DNA of 64,000 nucleotides, from contig NZ_PXYK01000008.1 in the NCBI RefSeq assembly GCF_003012745.1, positions 62,001 through 126,000 on the forward strand. The letters run 5' to 3'. Below are positions 18,247-26,427 of this stretch, piece after piece. A model generated the notes under the pieces. It did no database searches. It was not told where the DNA came from and saw only the letters and a program-made list of their open reading frames with translations. Each line of letters starts with the position of its first letter. Position 1 is the stretch's first letter. Source of the stretch: Kumtagia ephedrae (GTDB taxonomy: Bacteria; Pseudomonadota; Alphaproteobacteria; Rhizobiales; Rhizobiaceae). A program made the position numbers and the translations under genes.

Positions 18247-18851
18247 AGCGCTTCGATTGCATGAAGGCGCTGGCCGCCCGGCTGAAGGACGAGCTGGTCA
18301 TCCTGTCGCTCGGCGGCAGCGTCGACGAATGGTACAACGCCGCCCCGCACATGCGCGAGGCCAGCCTGTTCCAGCAGCAGCTCGGCTGCGTGACGCCGCA
18401 GGCGCTGGGTCTGGCGGCCGGCCTGCCGCATCGCCGCATCGTCTCGCTCGACACCGACGGCGGCCTGCTGTTCAACCTCGGCATACTCGCCACGCTCGGC
18501 AACGAGCAGCCGAAGAACCTGTTCGTCGTCGTCTGGGACAACGAGTGCTACCAGTCGATCGGCGGGCCGCCCACCCACACCGCCTTCGGCCGGGTGGACC
18601 TTGCGGCGATCGCCCGCGGCGCCGGTATCCGCCACGCCCACACGGCCACCACCGTCGAGCAGTTCGACGGCCTGTGCGCCGAAGGGCTGGCGAGCGAAGG
18701 GCCGTTCGTCGTGGTCGCCAAGGTCTCCGGCACCGTGCAGCCCGACATCAAGCGCAAGCACAGTGACGGCCGTGAGGACAAGTACATCTTCGTGCGCCAT
18801 GTCGAGGCCACCGAGGGCATCGTCATCATGGGCCCGAGCGAGCACAACTGA
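18243..18851 (+). CDS. Thiamine-diphosphate enzyme, C-terminal (PP) subunit, sulfopyruvate decarboxylase beta-like
   Basis: A 202-residue protein corresponding to the diphosphate-binding domain. The cofactor motif, normally Gly-Asp-Gly followed about 27 residues later by Asn, reads Asp70-Thr71-Asp72-Gly73-Gly74 ... Asp99-Asn100. The first Gly is replaced by Thr while the metal-binding Asp and Asn are kept. The ATG at 18243 overlaps the alpha-like stop. The frame is open upstream through the alpha gene, but homology starts here. Together the pair should form one active thiamine-diphosphate enzyme acting on a 2-oxoacid or aldehyde (inference). Confidence 0.8.
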   Translation: MKRFDCMKALAARLKDELVILSLGGSVDEWYNAAPHMREASLFQQQLGCVTPQALGLAAGLPHRRIVSLDTDGGLLFNLGILATLGNEQPKNLFVVVWDNECYQSIGGPPTHTAFGRVDLAAIARGAGIRHAHTATTVEQFDGLCAEGLASEGPFVVVAKVSGTVQPDIKRKHSDGREDKYIFVRHVEATEGIVIMGPSEHN

Positions 18852-18856
18852 CCGGA

Positions 18857-20482
18857 GTGCTCGCGTTGCCGTCCATGCCGCCCCCGCCACTCCTTCCGTC
18901 GAGATCGCTGAAGCGCGGCTACGACTACATCGTCGTCGGCTCCGGCTCGGGCGGCGCGGCGGTGACGCGGCGCCTCGTCGATGCCGGCGCAGACGTGCTG
19001 CTCATCGAAGCCGGGCCGGCGGGGATCGGCGTCGCCGACATCGACGATCCGGCCCGCTGGACGGCGCTGATCCGCAGCGGCTTCGACTGGGGCTACGACT
19101 ACGCGCCTTCCCCTCTGGTGGACGGCCGCACGATCGGCATTCCGCGCGGCCGCGTGCTCGGCGGCTCGTCGGCCACCAACGCCATGCTGTGGTATCGCGG
19201 CCATCCGGCCGACTATGACGCCTGGGAGGCGGTCGGCGCGATCGGCTGGAGCTTTGCCGACGTGCTGCCCTATTTCCGGGGCTGCGAGGACTGGCAGGGC
19301 GGAGAAAATGCCTGGCGCGGCGCGGGTGGACCGCTGCGCATCGAGCGCGATCCCGATCCGCATCCGGTGCCGCTCGCCCTTGTGGAAGGCGCGCGCGAAC
19401 TCGGCGTGCCGGCGGTCGATGACGCCAATGGGGCCGACAACGAAGGCGCCGGTCTTGCCGACTTCAACATCTCCGGCGGCAGCCGCTTCAGCTCGGCGCG
19501 CGGCTATCTCTGGCCGGTCTTCGAGCGCGAAAACCTGACCGTCGCCGTGAACTCACCGGCGGTCGAACTCGGCATCGATGGCCGGCGCTGCATCGGGGTG
19601 AAGTACTTGCACGAGGGTACGCTCGTCGAGACCCGCGCGGCGGAAGGCGTCGTGCTGGCGCTCGGTGCGATCGGCACGCCGCGCCTGCTGATGCTGTCGG
19701 GCATCGGCGACCCCGCCGATCTCGGCAGCCTCGGCATCGCCACAAGGCACGCCTTGCCGGGCGTGGGCCGGAACCTGCAGGACCATCCGCTCGTCCAGGC
19801 GATCAACTTCCGCGCCAAAAGGCCGCTCGGCCCGGTGCGCGGCAATGGCGGCGGCACCATGGTCAACTGGAAGACGCAGGCCGGCCTGGCCCAGGCCAAC
19901 GCCCACGCCTTTCCGGTGCAGGGGCCGAGCGCCACGGCGGAAGCGGCGGCCGCGCACGACCTTTCCGGCGACGTCTTCGCCATCGGCGCCGGGCTGATGC
20001 GCTCGCGCAGCCGCGGCCATCTGCGCCTGCTCGGCGCCGAACCCGACGCGCCGATGGAGATCCAGCCCAATTTCCTCGCCGAGCCCGAGGACGTCGCCGA
20101 CCTGATCGACGCAGTGGACTTTGTCATGGCGCTCACCGGCACCGCCGCCTTTCGCGACTGGTTCGCCGGCCACGCCGCGCCGGCGCGCCGCCTCGACCGG
20201 CGGGAGACGGTCGCCTTCATCCGCTCCGCCTGCTCGACCTTCTTCCACGCCTGCGGCACCTGCCGGATGGGCGAGGACGAGCTGGCCGTTGTCGACAGCC
20301 GGCTGGCGCTGCGCGGCATCGACGGGCTGCACGTCGCCGACGCCTCGGTCATTCCCGTCATTCCGACCTGCAACACCCATGCGCCGGCGACCATGATCGG
20401 CGAACGGGCCGCCGACTTCCTGCTCGAACCGGCGCGCAACTTGCATGTCGGACGCCGGACAAGGACGGAGGAACTGCCATGA
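18857..20482 (+). CDS. GMC family FAD-dependent oxidoreductase
   Basis: A 541-residue alcohol oxidoreductase of the glucose-methanol-choline family. The N-terminal FAD site is VVGSGSGGAAVTRRL, with Glu-Ala-Gly about 20 residues on. The GMC signature GRVLGGSSATNAMLWYRGH follows, and the C-terminus has the catalytic His-Ala-Cys-Gly-Thr-Cys-Arg-Met-Gly region and Asn-Thr-His-Ala-Pro. Such enzymes oxidise primary alcohols to aldehydes, which would feed the aldehyde dehydrogenase at the end of the cluster. Start uncertain: GTG 18857, TTG 18866 (best spaced from GGAG) or ATG 18875. The stop overlaps the amidohydrolase start (ATGA). Confidence 0.9.
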   Translation: MLALPSMPPPPLLPSRSLKRGYDYIVVGSGSGGAAVTRRLVDAGADVLLIEAGPAGIGVADIDDPARWTALIRSGFDWGYDYAPSPLVDGRTIGIPRGRVLGGSSATNAMLWYRGHPADYDAWEAVGAIGWSFADVLPYFRGCEDWQGGENAWRGAGGPLRIERDPDPHPVPLALVEGARELGVPAVDDANGADNEGAGLADFNISGGSRFSSARGYLWPVFERENLTVAVNSPAVELGIDGRRCIGVKYLHEGTLVETRAAEGVVLALGAIGTPRLLMLSGIGDPADLGSLGIATRHALPGVGRNLQDHPLVQAINFRAKRPLGPVRGNGGGTMVNWKTQAGLAQANAHAFPVQGPSATAEAAAAHDLSGDVFAIGAGLMRSRSRGHLRLLGAEPDAPMEIQPNFLAEPEDVADLIDAVDFVMALTGTAAFRDWFAGHAAPARRLDRRETVAFIRSACSTFFHACGTCRMGEDELAVVDSRLALRGIDGLHVADASVIPVIPTCNTHAPATMIGERAADFLLEPARNLHVGRRTRTEELP

Positions 20483-21876
20483 GTGCCGAGAGCATGATCC
20501 TGGCGGGCGATCATTTACTCACCATGGATGCCCGGAACCGCGTGCTCGCCGGCGGCGCGGTCCTGATCGAGCACGGCCGTATCGCTGGGGTCGGCAGGCT
20601 CGCAGATCTCGCGCAGACGCATCCCTCGGTGCCGGTCAAGAAAATCGTCAACAGCGTGCTGATGCCGGGCCTGGTCAACGCGCATGCCCATTCCGGTTTT
20701 TTGCGCGGCACCGCCGAGCACCTGCCGGTGTGGGACTGGCTGACGCTGCACATCAACCCGATGCACCGGATGCTGCAGGCGCACGAGGCGGAGGCCGCGT
20801 CGTGGCTCTGCTATGCCGAATCCGTGCTCGGCGGCACCACCACAGTGGTCGACATGTGGCGCTTCATGGACGGCAGCGCCAGGGCGGCCGAAGCGATCGG
20901 CAACCGCCTCGTCGCCGTGCCTTACGTCGGTGCACATCCCGACTACGGCTATTTCGACACGCTCGACATGAACGAGGCGATGATCGAGACGTGGCACGGC
21001 AAGGCCGGCGGGCGCGTCAACGTCTGGGTCGGCCTGGAGCACCTGTTCTACGCCGACGAGGCCGGGCAGCGGCGCGCCGTCGACATGGCGAAAAAGCACC
21101 GCACCGGCTTCCACACCCATTGCAGCGAAGCCGAGATCGAACTGGCGGAATTCGACAGGCGCTACGGCAAGCGGCCGATGTTCGTCCTCGACGATCTCGG
21201 CTTCTTCGAGACGCCGCGCGCCATGATCGCCCACGGGGTGTGGCTCGACTCGGCCGAGATCGAGCTGATCGCCCGGCGGCGCGTGTCGGTCGCCCACAAT
21301 CCCGTCTCCAACATGAAGCTCGCCAGCGGCATCGCGCGGATCGGCGAGATGCTGGCGGCCGGCGTGCCGGTCGGCATAGGCACCGACGGCGAGAAGGAGA
21401 ACAATAATTTCGACATGTTCGAGGAGATGAAGGTCGCCTCGCTGCTCGGCAAGCTGAAGGACCTCGACGCCGCCGCCATGGACAGCTGGCAGGTGCTGCG
21501 CATGGCAACGATCACCGGCGCGCGGGCGATCGGCCTCGATCACGAGATCGGCTCGATCGAGCCAGGCAAGCGCGCCGACATCATCGCCGTCAGGACCGAC
21601 ACGCCGCGCATGACGCCGGTCTTCGGCGAAGGGCCGTACTTCAACCTCCAGCACAACCTCGTGCATGCGGTGCGCGGCGGCGACGTCGCCATGACCATGA
21701 TCGACGGCAGGATCGTCGTCGACGACGGCGTTCTGAAGACCGCGGACGTGAACGAGATCATCGCCGAAATCCACATGGTCGCGCCCGGCCTGTTTGCCCG
21801 CCGCGCCGCCTGGCTGGCCGAGCATCAGAGCGGCACCCGGCAGTGGACGCAGGAAGCCGAGGGAAGCGATCGATGA
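20479..21876 (+). CDS. ATZ/TRZ-type amidohydrolase (purine/guanine or SAH/MTA deaminase-like)
   Basis: A 465-residue aminohydrolase with a metal-binding His-Ala-His near residue 71 (Leu-Val-Asn-Ala-His-Ala-His), His-Cys-Ser-Glu in the barrel, His-Asn-Pro-Val-Ser-Asn-Met-Lys-Leu, and the late Asp in Gly-Thr-Asp-Gly. This is the pattern of the ATZ/TRZ group, which includes guanine, 8-oxoguanine, cytosine and S-adenosylhomocysteine/methylthioadenosine deaminases. It probably hydrolyses an exocyclic amino or other leaving group on an N-heterocycle. Both ends overlap neighbouring genes by four bases. Confidence 0.88.
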   Translation: MSAESMILAGDHLLTMDARNRVLAGGAVLIEHGRIAGVGRLADLAQTHPSVPVKKIVNSVLMPGLVNAHAHSGFLRGTAEHLPVWDWLTLHINPMHRMLQAHEAEAASWLCYAESVLGGTTTVVDMWRFMDGSARAAEAIGNRLVAVPYVGAHPDYGYFDTLDMNEAMIETWHGKAGGRVNVWVGLEHLFYADEAGQRRAVDMAKKHRTGFHTHCSEAEIELAEFDRRYGKRPMFVLDDLGFFETPRAMIAHGVWLDSAEIELIARRRVSVAHNPVSNMKLASGIARIGEMLAAGVPVGIGTDGEKENNNFDMFEEMKVASLLGKLKDLDAAAMDSWQVLRMATITGARAIGLDHEIGSIEPGKRADIIAVRTDTPRMTPVFGEGPYFNLQHNLVHAVRGGDVAMTMIDGRIVVDDGVLKTADVNEIIAEIHMVAPGLFARRAAWLAEHQSGTRQWTQEAEGSDR

Positions 21877-22739
21877 AAACGACGGATCGGGCGGCGCTGG
21901 ACGAGTGGTATGCGGTTGAAACCGGTGCGAAACTGCGAAAGACGCCCGTAAAAACACGGCTTCTGGGGCAGGATATCGAGCTTTTCCGGGACAAATCGGG
22001 GATGCCTGTCGCCCGCGAGATCCTCGATCACGGCGCCAGGGGGCCATCTCTGCTAGTGCAGGAGCGCTACGGCTGCCTCTGGACGACGCTCGGCCGGCCG
22101 AACAAGGGCCTGTTCGACATCGCCGAAGCCGCCGAGCCGGACCGCCGCTTCGTGCCGTGCGGCTGGGTGAAAATGCGCGCGTCCGGGTTGCGGGTGGTCG
22201 AGAACTTTCTCGACATGGCGCATTTCCCCTTTGTCCACACCGACATCCTGGGTTCCGAGCCGCACACCGAGGTGCCGTCCTACGTCAGCGAGATTCGCCG
22301 CGACGTCGACGAGGTGTGGGCCACCAACTGCACCTTCTTCCAGCCGCGCATCGCCGCCACCGAAAGCGCCGGCGATTTCGTCCATCTCACCTACCGGGTG
22401 CCCAGTCCCTTCGTCGTCATGCTCTACCGGGTCTGCCCGACCGCTCCCGACCGGCTGGACGCGATCGCCCTGTTCATCCAGCCGATCGAGGAGGATCTGT
22501 GCCGTGCCCAGCCGGTCATGTATCTCGTCGACGGCACCTCGACCGACACGGCGCTGCTCAATTTCGAGCAGGTCATCTTCCTGCAGGACAGGATCATCGT
22601 CGAGAACCAGCGGCCGCTGCGCCTGCCGCTCGAGCCGCGCACGGAGATCCCCACCAGGGCCGACAGCTCGTCCATCGCTTATCGCCGCTGGCTGAAGGAA
22701 AAGGGCATACGCTTCGGCACGACGGCGGGAGCCGCATGA
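21873..22739 (+). CDS. Rieske-type non-heme iron oxygenase that has lost its Rieske centre (NdmC-like)
   Basis: A 288-residue protein related to VanA/NdmA-type oxygenase alpha subunits. The mononuclear iron site is intact: Asn111, Asp114, His117 and His122 in NFLDMAHFPFVH, with Asp239 in Phe-Leu-Gln-Asp as likely third ligand. The N-terminus keeps both flanks of a Rieske domain (LLGQDIELFRD at 30-40; QERYGCLW at 63-70), but the roughly 45 residues that carry Cys-x-His and Cys-x2-His are missing, replaced by about 20. It therefore needs an outside Rieske donor. The candidate is encoded at 13496. The ATG overlaps the previous stop and its own stop overlaps the next start. Confidence 0.82.
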   Translation: MKTTDRAALDEWYAVETGAKLRKTPVKTRLLGQDIELFRDKSGMPVAREILDHGARGPSLLVQERYGCLWTTLGRPNKGLFDIAEAAEPDRRFVPCGWVKMRASGLRVVENFLDMAHFPFVHTDILGSEPHTEVPSYVSEIRRDVDEVWATNCTFFQPRIAATESAGDFVHLTYRVPSPFVVMLYRVCPTAPDRLDAIALFIQPIEEDLCRAQPVMYLVDGTSTDTALLNFEQVIFLQDRIIVENQRPLRLPLEPRTEIPTRADSSSIAYRRWLKEKGIRFGTTAGAA

Positions 22740-25700
22740 CGACGGCCTGTGCCGGAATGCAAGTCGTCCGCCCGGTTACAGCTGCCGAGGCCTTGGCCTG
22801 CGTCACGACGGGCAGCGCCCGGCTGGTCGCCGGCGGCACGGCCCTGCAGCTCGACTGGGCGAAGGGCCTGCCGAGGCCGGACCGGCTCATCGACCTCGGC
22901 CGTGTCGCCGGGCTGCGCGGGATCGAGCGGTCCGCCGGCGGAATTCGCATCGGCGCGCTGACCTCGCTCGGCGCGCTGGAGCGTGACGGGACGATCAGCG
23001 AGGCACTGCCGCTACTCGCGGCAGCAGTGCGCGCAACCGCCGGCCCGGCGGTGCGCAACCTGGCCACCATCGGCGGCAACGTCGCCGGCCGCACTGGCTG
23101 CCTGCTGCCGGCCCTGCTGGCGCTGGACGCGGACCTGGAGATCGTCACCCAAGCCGGGCGCGGCAGGAAACCGCTGTCGCAATGGCTGGCCGAGACTCGT
23201 GACCAGCCCGCAATCGTCGAAGCCGTCATCGTGCCTCTCGGCCAGGACACGGCGCGCTGGACGCACCGCAAGGTCGGCTTGCGCGCCGCCTTCACCCCGA
23301 GCGTCGTCGGCGTCGCCGGAATGATCGAGACAGCGGACGGCGTCGTGACCGCGGCGCGCCTCGCGGTCGGCGGCGGCGTAGCGCCCACGCGCCTCCACGA
23401 GGCAGAGGCGCTGCTTGCGGGCGAGGCGCTTGCGGACGTCGACTGGCGCGCGCTGCATGCCGCGATCGAGCAAACCGTCGATGCGCCGGACGATGCCTTC
23501 CGTTCAGGCCGCTACCGCCGCAAGGTGGCCGCCAACGCTTTCGTGCACGGGCTGGGCGGCACGCTGCCGGGGCGTGTTCCGCATCGGCCGCGGCCAGTCC
23601 CGCGGCCCTGCGAGCCGCCGCTTGGCGAACTCGTCCTGGCGCGGGCGGACGCCGGCGCGCGCTGGCATGTGCGCCCAGACGGACCGGCAAAAATCGCCGG
23701 CCGGCTCGAATACCTCACCGACCGCCGCGCGCCGGGCATGCTGGTCGGCCGCATCCTGCGCGCCGGCATCCCGCATGCCCGCATCCTCGGCATCGATACC
23801 CGCGCCGCCGAGGCGCTGCCCGGCGTCGCCGCCGTCGTCACCCACCGCGACGTGCCGGGCAGCAACGCCTTCGGCATCGTCGTGCAGGACCAGCCGGCGC
23901 TGTGTTTCGACAAGGTCCGCTATGTGGGAGATGCCGTCGCTGCGGTGGCGGCAGTCGACGCCGAGACCGCTGAGCGTGCGCTCGCGCTGATCGAGGTCGA
24001 CTACGCGCCGCTGCCGGTCGTCGCTGATCCCGAACAGGCGCTGGTGGCCGGCGCTGAACCCGTGCATGAGACGGGCAATCTCCGGCGGTCCCTGAATTTC
24101 GGGCGCGGCGACATCGCGCACGGTTTTGCGCGGGCGGCGCATGTCGTCGAGGCCACCTACGAAATGCCGCGCCAGATGCACGGCTTCATGGAGACCGAGG
24201 GTGGCTATGCCTTCGTCGATGCCGACGGCACGCTCAATGTCTGCGCCGGCGGGCAGCATGGCCGCCGCGACCGCCTGCAGCTTTCGCGCATCCTCGGCAT
24301 GGCCGAGGAGAAGATCAGGGTCGTCACCAGCCCGACCGGCGGCGCCTTCGGCGGCAAGGACGAGCTCACCGTCCAGCCGGCGCTGGCGCTGCTCGCCCTG
24401 AAGACCAGCCGTCCCGTGCGGCTTCAGCTCGATCGCGCCGAATCCGTCATTGCCGGGACCAAGCGCAATCCGATGACCATCCGAATGCGCACTGCCTGCG
24501 ACGCCGACGGCCGGCTCGGCGCGCAGCAGGTGGACGTGATCGCCGATGCCGGCGCCTATGCCTCGCTCGGGCCCGGCGTGCTGGAAACCGCGCTGGAGCA
24601 TGCCTGCGGACCGTATGTCGTCGCCAACGTGCAGACGACCGGCCGGCTCGCCTACACCAACAACGGCGTCTGCGGGGCGTTCCGGGGATTCGGCGCCAAC
24701 CAGATGGCCTATGCGGTCGAATGCCAGATGGACCGGCTGGCCGATGCCTGCGGCCTCGATCCGGTCGAGATTCGCAGGCGCAACCTGCGCCAGCCGGGAA
24801 TGCCGGGCTATCTCGGCCAGACGGTGGCGCCGACCGAGCGGCTGCGCGAGATGCTGGACGCGGCAGCGGCCGATCCGATCTGGCTGACGCCGCGGGGTCT
24901 CTCGGGCGACAGTACCGAGATCATCGGCGTCGGCATGGCCATGAACCACCAGGGCACCGGGCTCGGCACGATACCGCCCGATCCGGCCGGCGGCGCCCTG
25001 AGGCTGGCGCCTGACGGGGCGATCGAGGCGCTGCTCGGTCTCGACGAGATGGGACAGGGCCTGCTGACCTCCATCCAGTCGGCGGTGGCGGCCGCGCTCG
25101 GCTGCGGGCGTGACGACGTCCGGCCGCTGACCGGCGACACGGCGAAGGCCCCCGAATCCGGATCGACCACCGCCGCTCGCGGCGCGCATGTGGTGTGGCG
25201 GGTCGCCGAGACGACGGCGCCTGTCCTTGCCGCGAAGATGCTTTCCGCTGCCGGGGCTATGCTCGGCCGCGATCGGCAAGGTCTGGCGATCGCGCCGGGC
25301 GGGATCGTGGAGCTGCATTCGAACAGTGGCGAGTTGCTGCTGACCTTCGCCGAACTCGCTAGGGCACTGCCGCCGGACCAGCTGCCTTCGGCCGCCACGA
25401 GTTTCGAATTCCCCAAGAGCGACTATTTCGAGGGCAATGCGCGGCTGATCTTCGCCTTCGGCGCGACTCTGGCGCGTGTCGCGGTGAACCGCATCACCGG
25501 CCGGGTCAGGGTGCTCGACCTCCACCAGCATACGGCGGCAGGGCCGGTGATCGACGTCGCCGCCTATCTCGGCCAGATCGAGGGCGGAGGCGTCCAGGGC
25601 CTCGGCTTCACGCTGACCGAGGATGCGGCGATGCGCGACGGCCGGTATCTCACCGGCAATTTCGATACCTACATGCTGCCTGGCATCGCCGACACGCCCG

Positions 25701-25891
25701 AATCCATGGCGACTTTCGCGCTCGAAGACCTCGATGCCGCCGATCCGTTCGGCCCGCGCGGCGTCGGCGAGCTCGGCATCGGCGCGGTGACGCCGGCGAT
25801 CGCCAATGCGGTGGCCGACGCCATCGGCCTCTGGCCCGAGCGCCTGCCTTTCGATCCCGAACGGATACTCGACGCCGTGGAGAGGCCTTGA
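22736..25891 (+). CDS. Molybdenum hydroxylase with fused FAD and molybdopterin domains (xanthine dehydrogenase-like)
   Basis: A 1051-residue fusion. Residues 1 to about 280 are a CoxM-type FAD domain (LVAGGTALQLDW near 30-41, TIGGN at 111-115). From about 305 onward is a CoxL/XdhB-type molybdopterin domain with AFGGKDE, AFRGFGANQ, and the catalytic glutamate as Glu1012 in Gly-Val-Gly-Glu-Leu. The 2Fe-2S subunit is separate, immediately downstream. FAD and Mo domains are usually separate genes when the FeS subunit is free, so this fusion order is unusual. It likely hydroxylates a purine or other N-heterocycle (inference). The frame is open upstream of ATG 22736, which overlaps the previous stop. 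Confidence 0.88.
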   Translation: MTTACAGMQVVRPVTAAEALACVTTGSARLVAGGTALQLDWAKGLPRPDRLIDLGRVAGLRGIERSAGGIRIGALTSLGALERDGTISEALPLLAAAVRATAGPAVRNLATIGGNVAGRTGCLLPALLALDADLEIVTQAGRGRKPLSQWLAETRDQPAIVEAVIVPLGQDTARWTHRKVGLRAAFTPSVVGVAGMIETADGVVTAARLAVGGGVAPTRLHEAEALLAGEALADVDWRALHAAIEQTVDAPDDAFRSGRYRRKVAANAFVHGLGGTLPGRVPHRPRPVPRPCEPPLGELVLARADAGARWHVRPDGPAKIAGRLEYLTDRRAPGMLVGRILRAGIPHARILGIDTRAAEALPGVAAVVTHRDVPGSNAFGIVVQDQPALCFDKVRYVGDAVAAVAAVDAETAERALALIEVDYAPLPVVADPEQALVAGAEPVHETGNLRRSLNFGRGDIAHGFARAAHVVEATYEMPRQMHGFMETEGGYAFVDADGTLNVCAGGQHGRRDRLQLSRILGMAEEKIRVVTSPTGGAFGGKDELTVQPALALLALKTSRPVRLQLDRAESVIAGTKRNPMTIRMRTACDADGRLGAQQVDVIADAGAYASLGPGVLETALEHACGPYVVANVQTTGRLAYTNNGVCGAFRGFGANQMAYAVECQMDRLADACGLDPVEIRRRNLRQPGMPGYLGQTVAPTERLREMLDAAAADPIWLTPRGLSGDSTEIIGVGMAMNHQGTGLGTIPPDPAGGALRLAPDGAIEALLGLDEMGQGLLTSIQSAVAAALGCGRDDVRPLTGDTAKAPESGSTTAARGAHVVWRVAETTAPVLAAKMLSAAGAMLGRDRQGLAIAPGGIVELHSNSGELLLTFAELARALPPDQLPSAATSFEFPKSDYFEGNARLIFAFGATLARVAVNRITGRVRVLDLHQHTAAGPVIDVAAYLGQIEGGGVQGLGFTLTEDAAMRDGRYLTGNFDTYMLPGIADTPESMATFALEDLDAADPFGPRGVGELGIGAVTPAIANAVADAIGLWPERLPFDPERILDAVERP

Positions 25892-26427
25892 TGGCGGAGC
25901 CGATCGCCTTTCGCCTGAACGGCGTGGACCGTCGGACAGAGGTGCCGCCGGATACGCGACTGATCGATTTTCTGCGCGACAGGCTCGGACTGACCGCGGC
26001 CAAGAAGGCCTGCGGCATCGGCCGCTGCGGCGCCTGCGCGGTGCTGATCGACGGGAGGGCGGTGAACGCTTGCCTCGTCATGGCGTGGCAGATGGATGGC
26101 GCCGACATCGTCACGCCGGAAGGCCTTGAAACCTTGCCTCACGCGAAAACCGTCCGGCAGGCGCTCGCCGAAGCGAATGCCTTCCAGTGCGGCTACTGCG
26201 CCTCCGGCTTCGTTGTCGTACTTACCGCCTACCTGCGCGACCACCCGGGCGCCCAGGAGCAGGACATCCGCGCCGCGCTGGAAGGCAACATCTGCCGCTG
26301 CACGGGCTATCGCTCGATCCTGCGGGGAGCGATGGCCGCGGCCAGGGTGCTGGCCGAACCTGACCGGGACGTGCCGTCCGACGGGTCACAATCCGATGCC
26401 TCTCAGACCGTCGAAGCGAGCCAATGA
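25891..26427 (+). CDS. 2Fe-2S subunit of the molybdenum hydroxylase
   Basis: A 178-residue small subunit with both iron-sulfur clusters of the xanthine dehydrogenase family: Cys41, Cys46, Cys49 and Cys61 (plant-ferredoxin type) and Cys100, Cys103, Cys135 and Cys137 (helical domain, Cys-Gly-Tyr-Cys ... Cys-Arg-Cys-Thr-Gly). It passes electrons between the molybdenum site and FAD of the fused partner encoded upstream. The ATG shares a base with the preceding stop. The last 30 residues (Asp/Ser-rich) extend past the family's usual end. Confidence 0.93.
   Translation: MAEPIAFRLNGVDRRTEVPPDTRLIDFLRDRLGLTAAKKACGIGRCGACAVLIDGRAVNACLVMAWQMDGADIVTPEGLETLPHAKTVRQALAEANAFQCGYCASGFVVVLTAYLRDHPGAQEQDIRAALEGNICRCTGYRSILRGAMAAARVLAEPDRDVPSDGSQSDASQTVEASQ

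Noticed and set aside
22157..22735. Upstream extension of the Mo hydroxylase frame into the oxygenase gene
   Set aside because: This part is the oxygenase gene read in another phase; family homology begins at ATG 22736, which overlaps the oxygenase stop.
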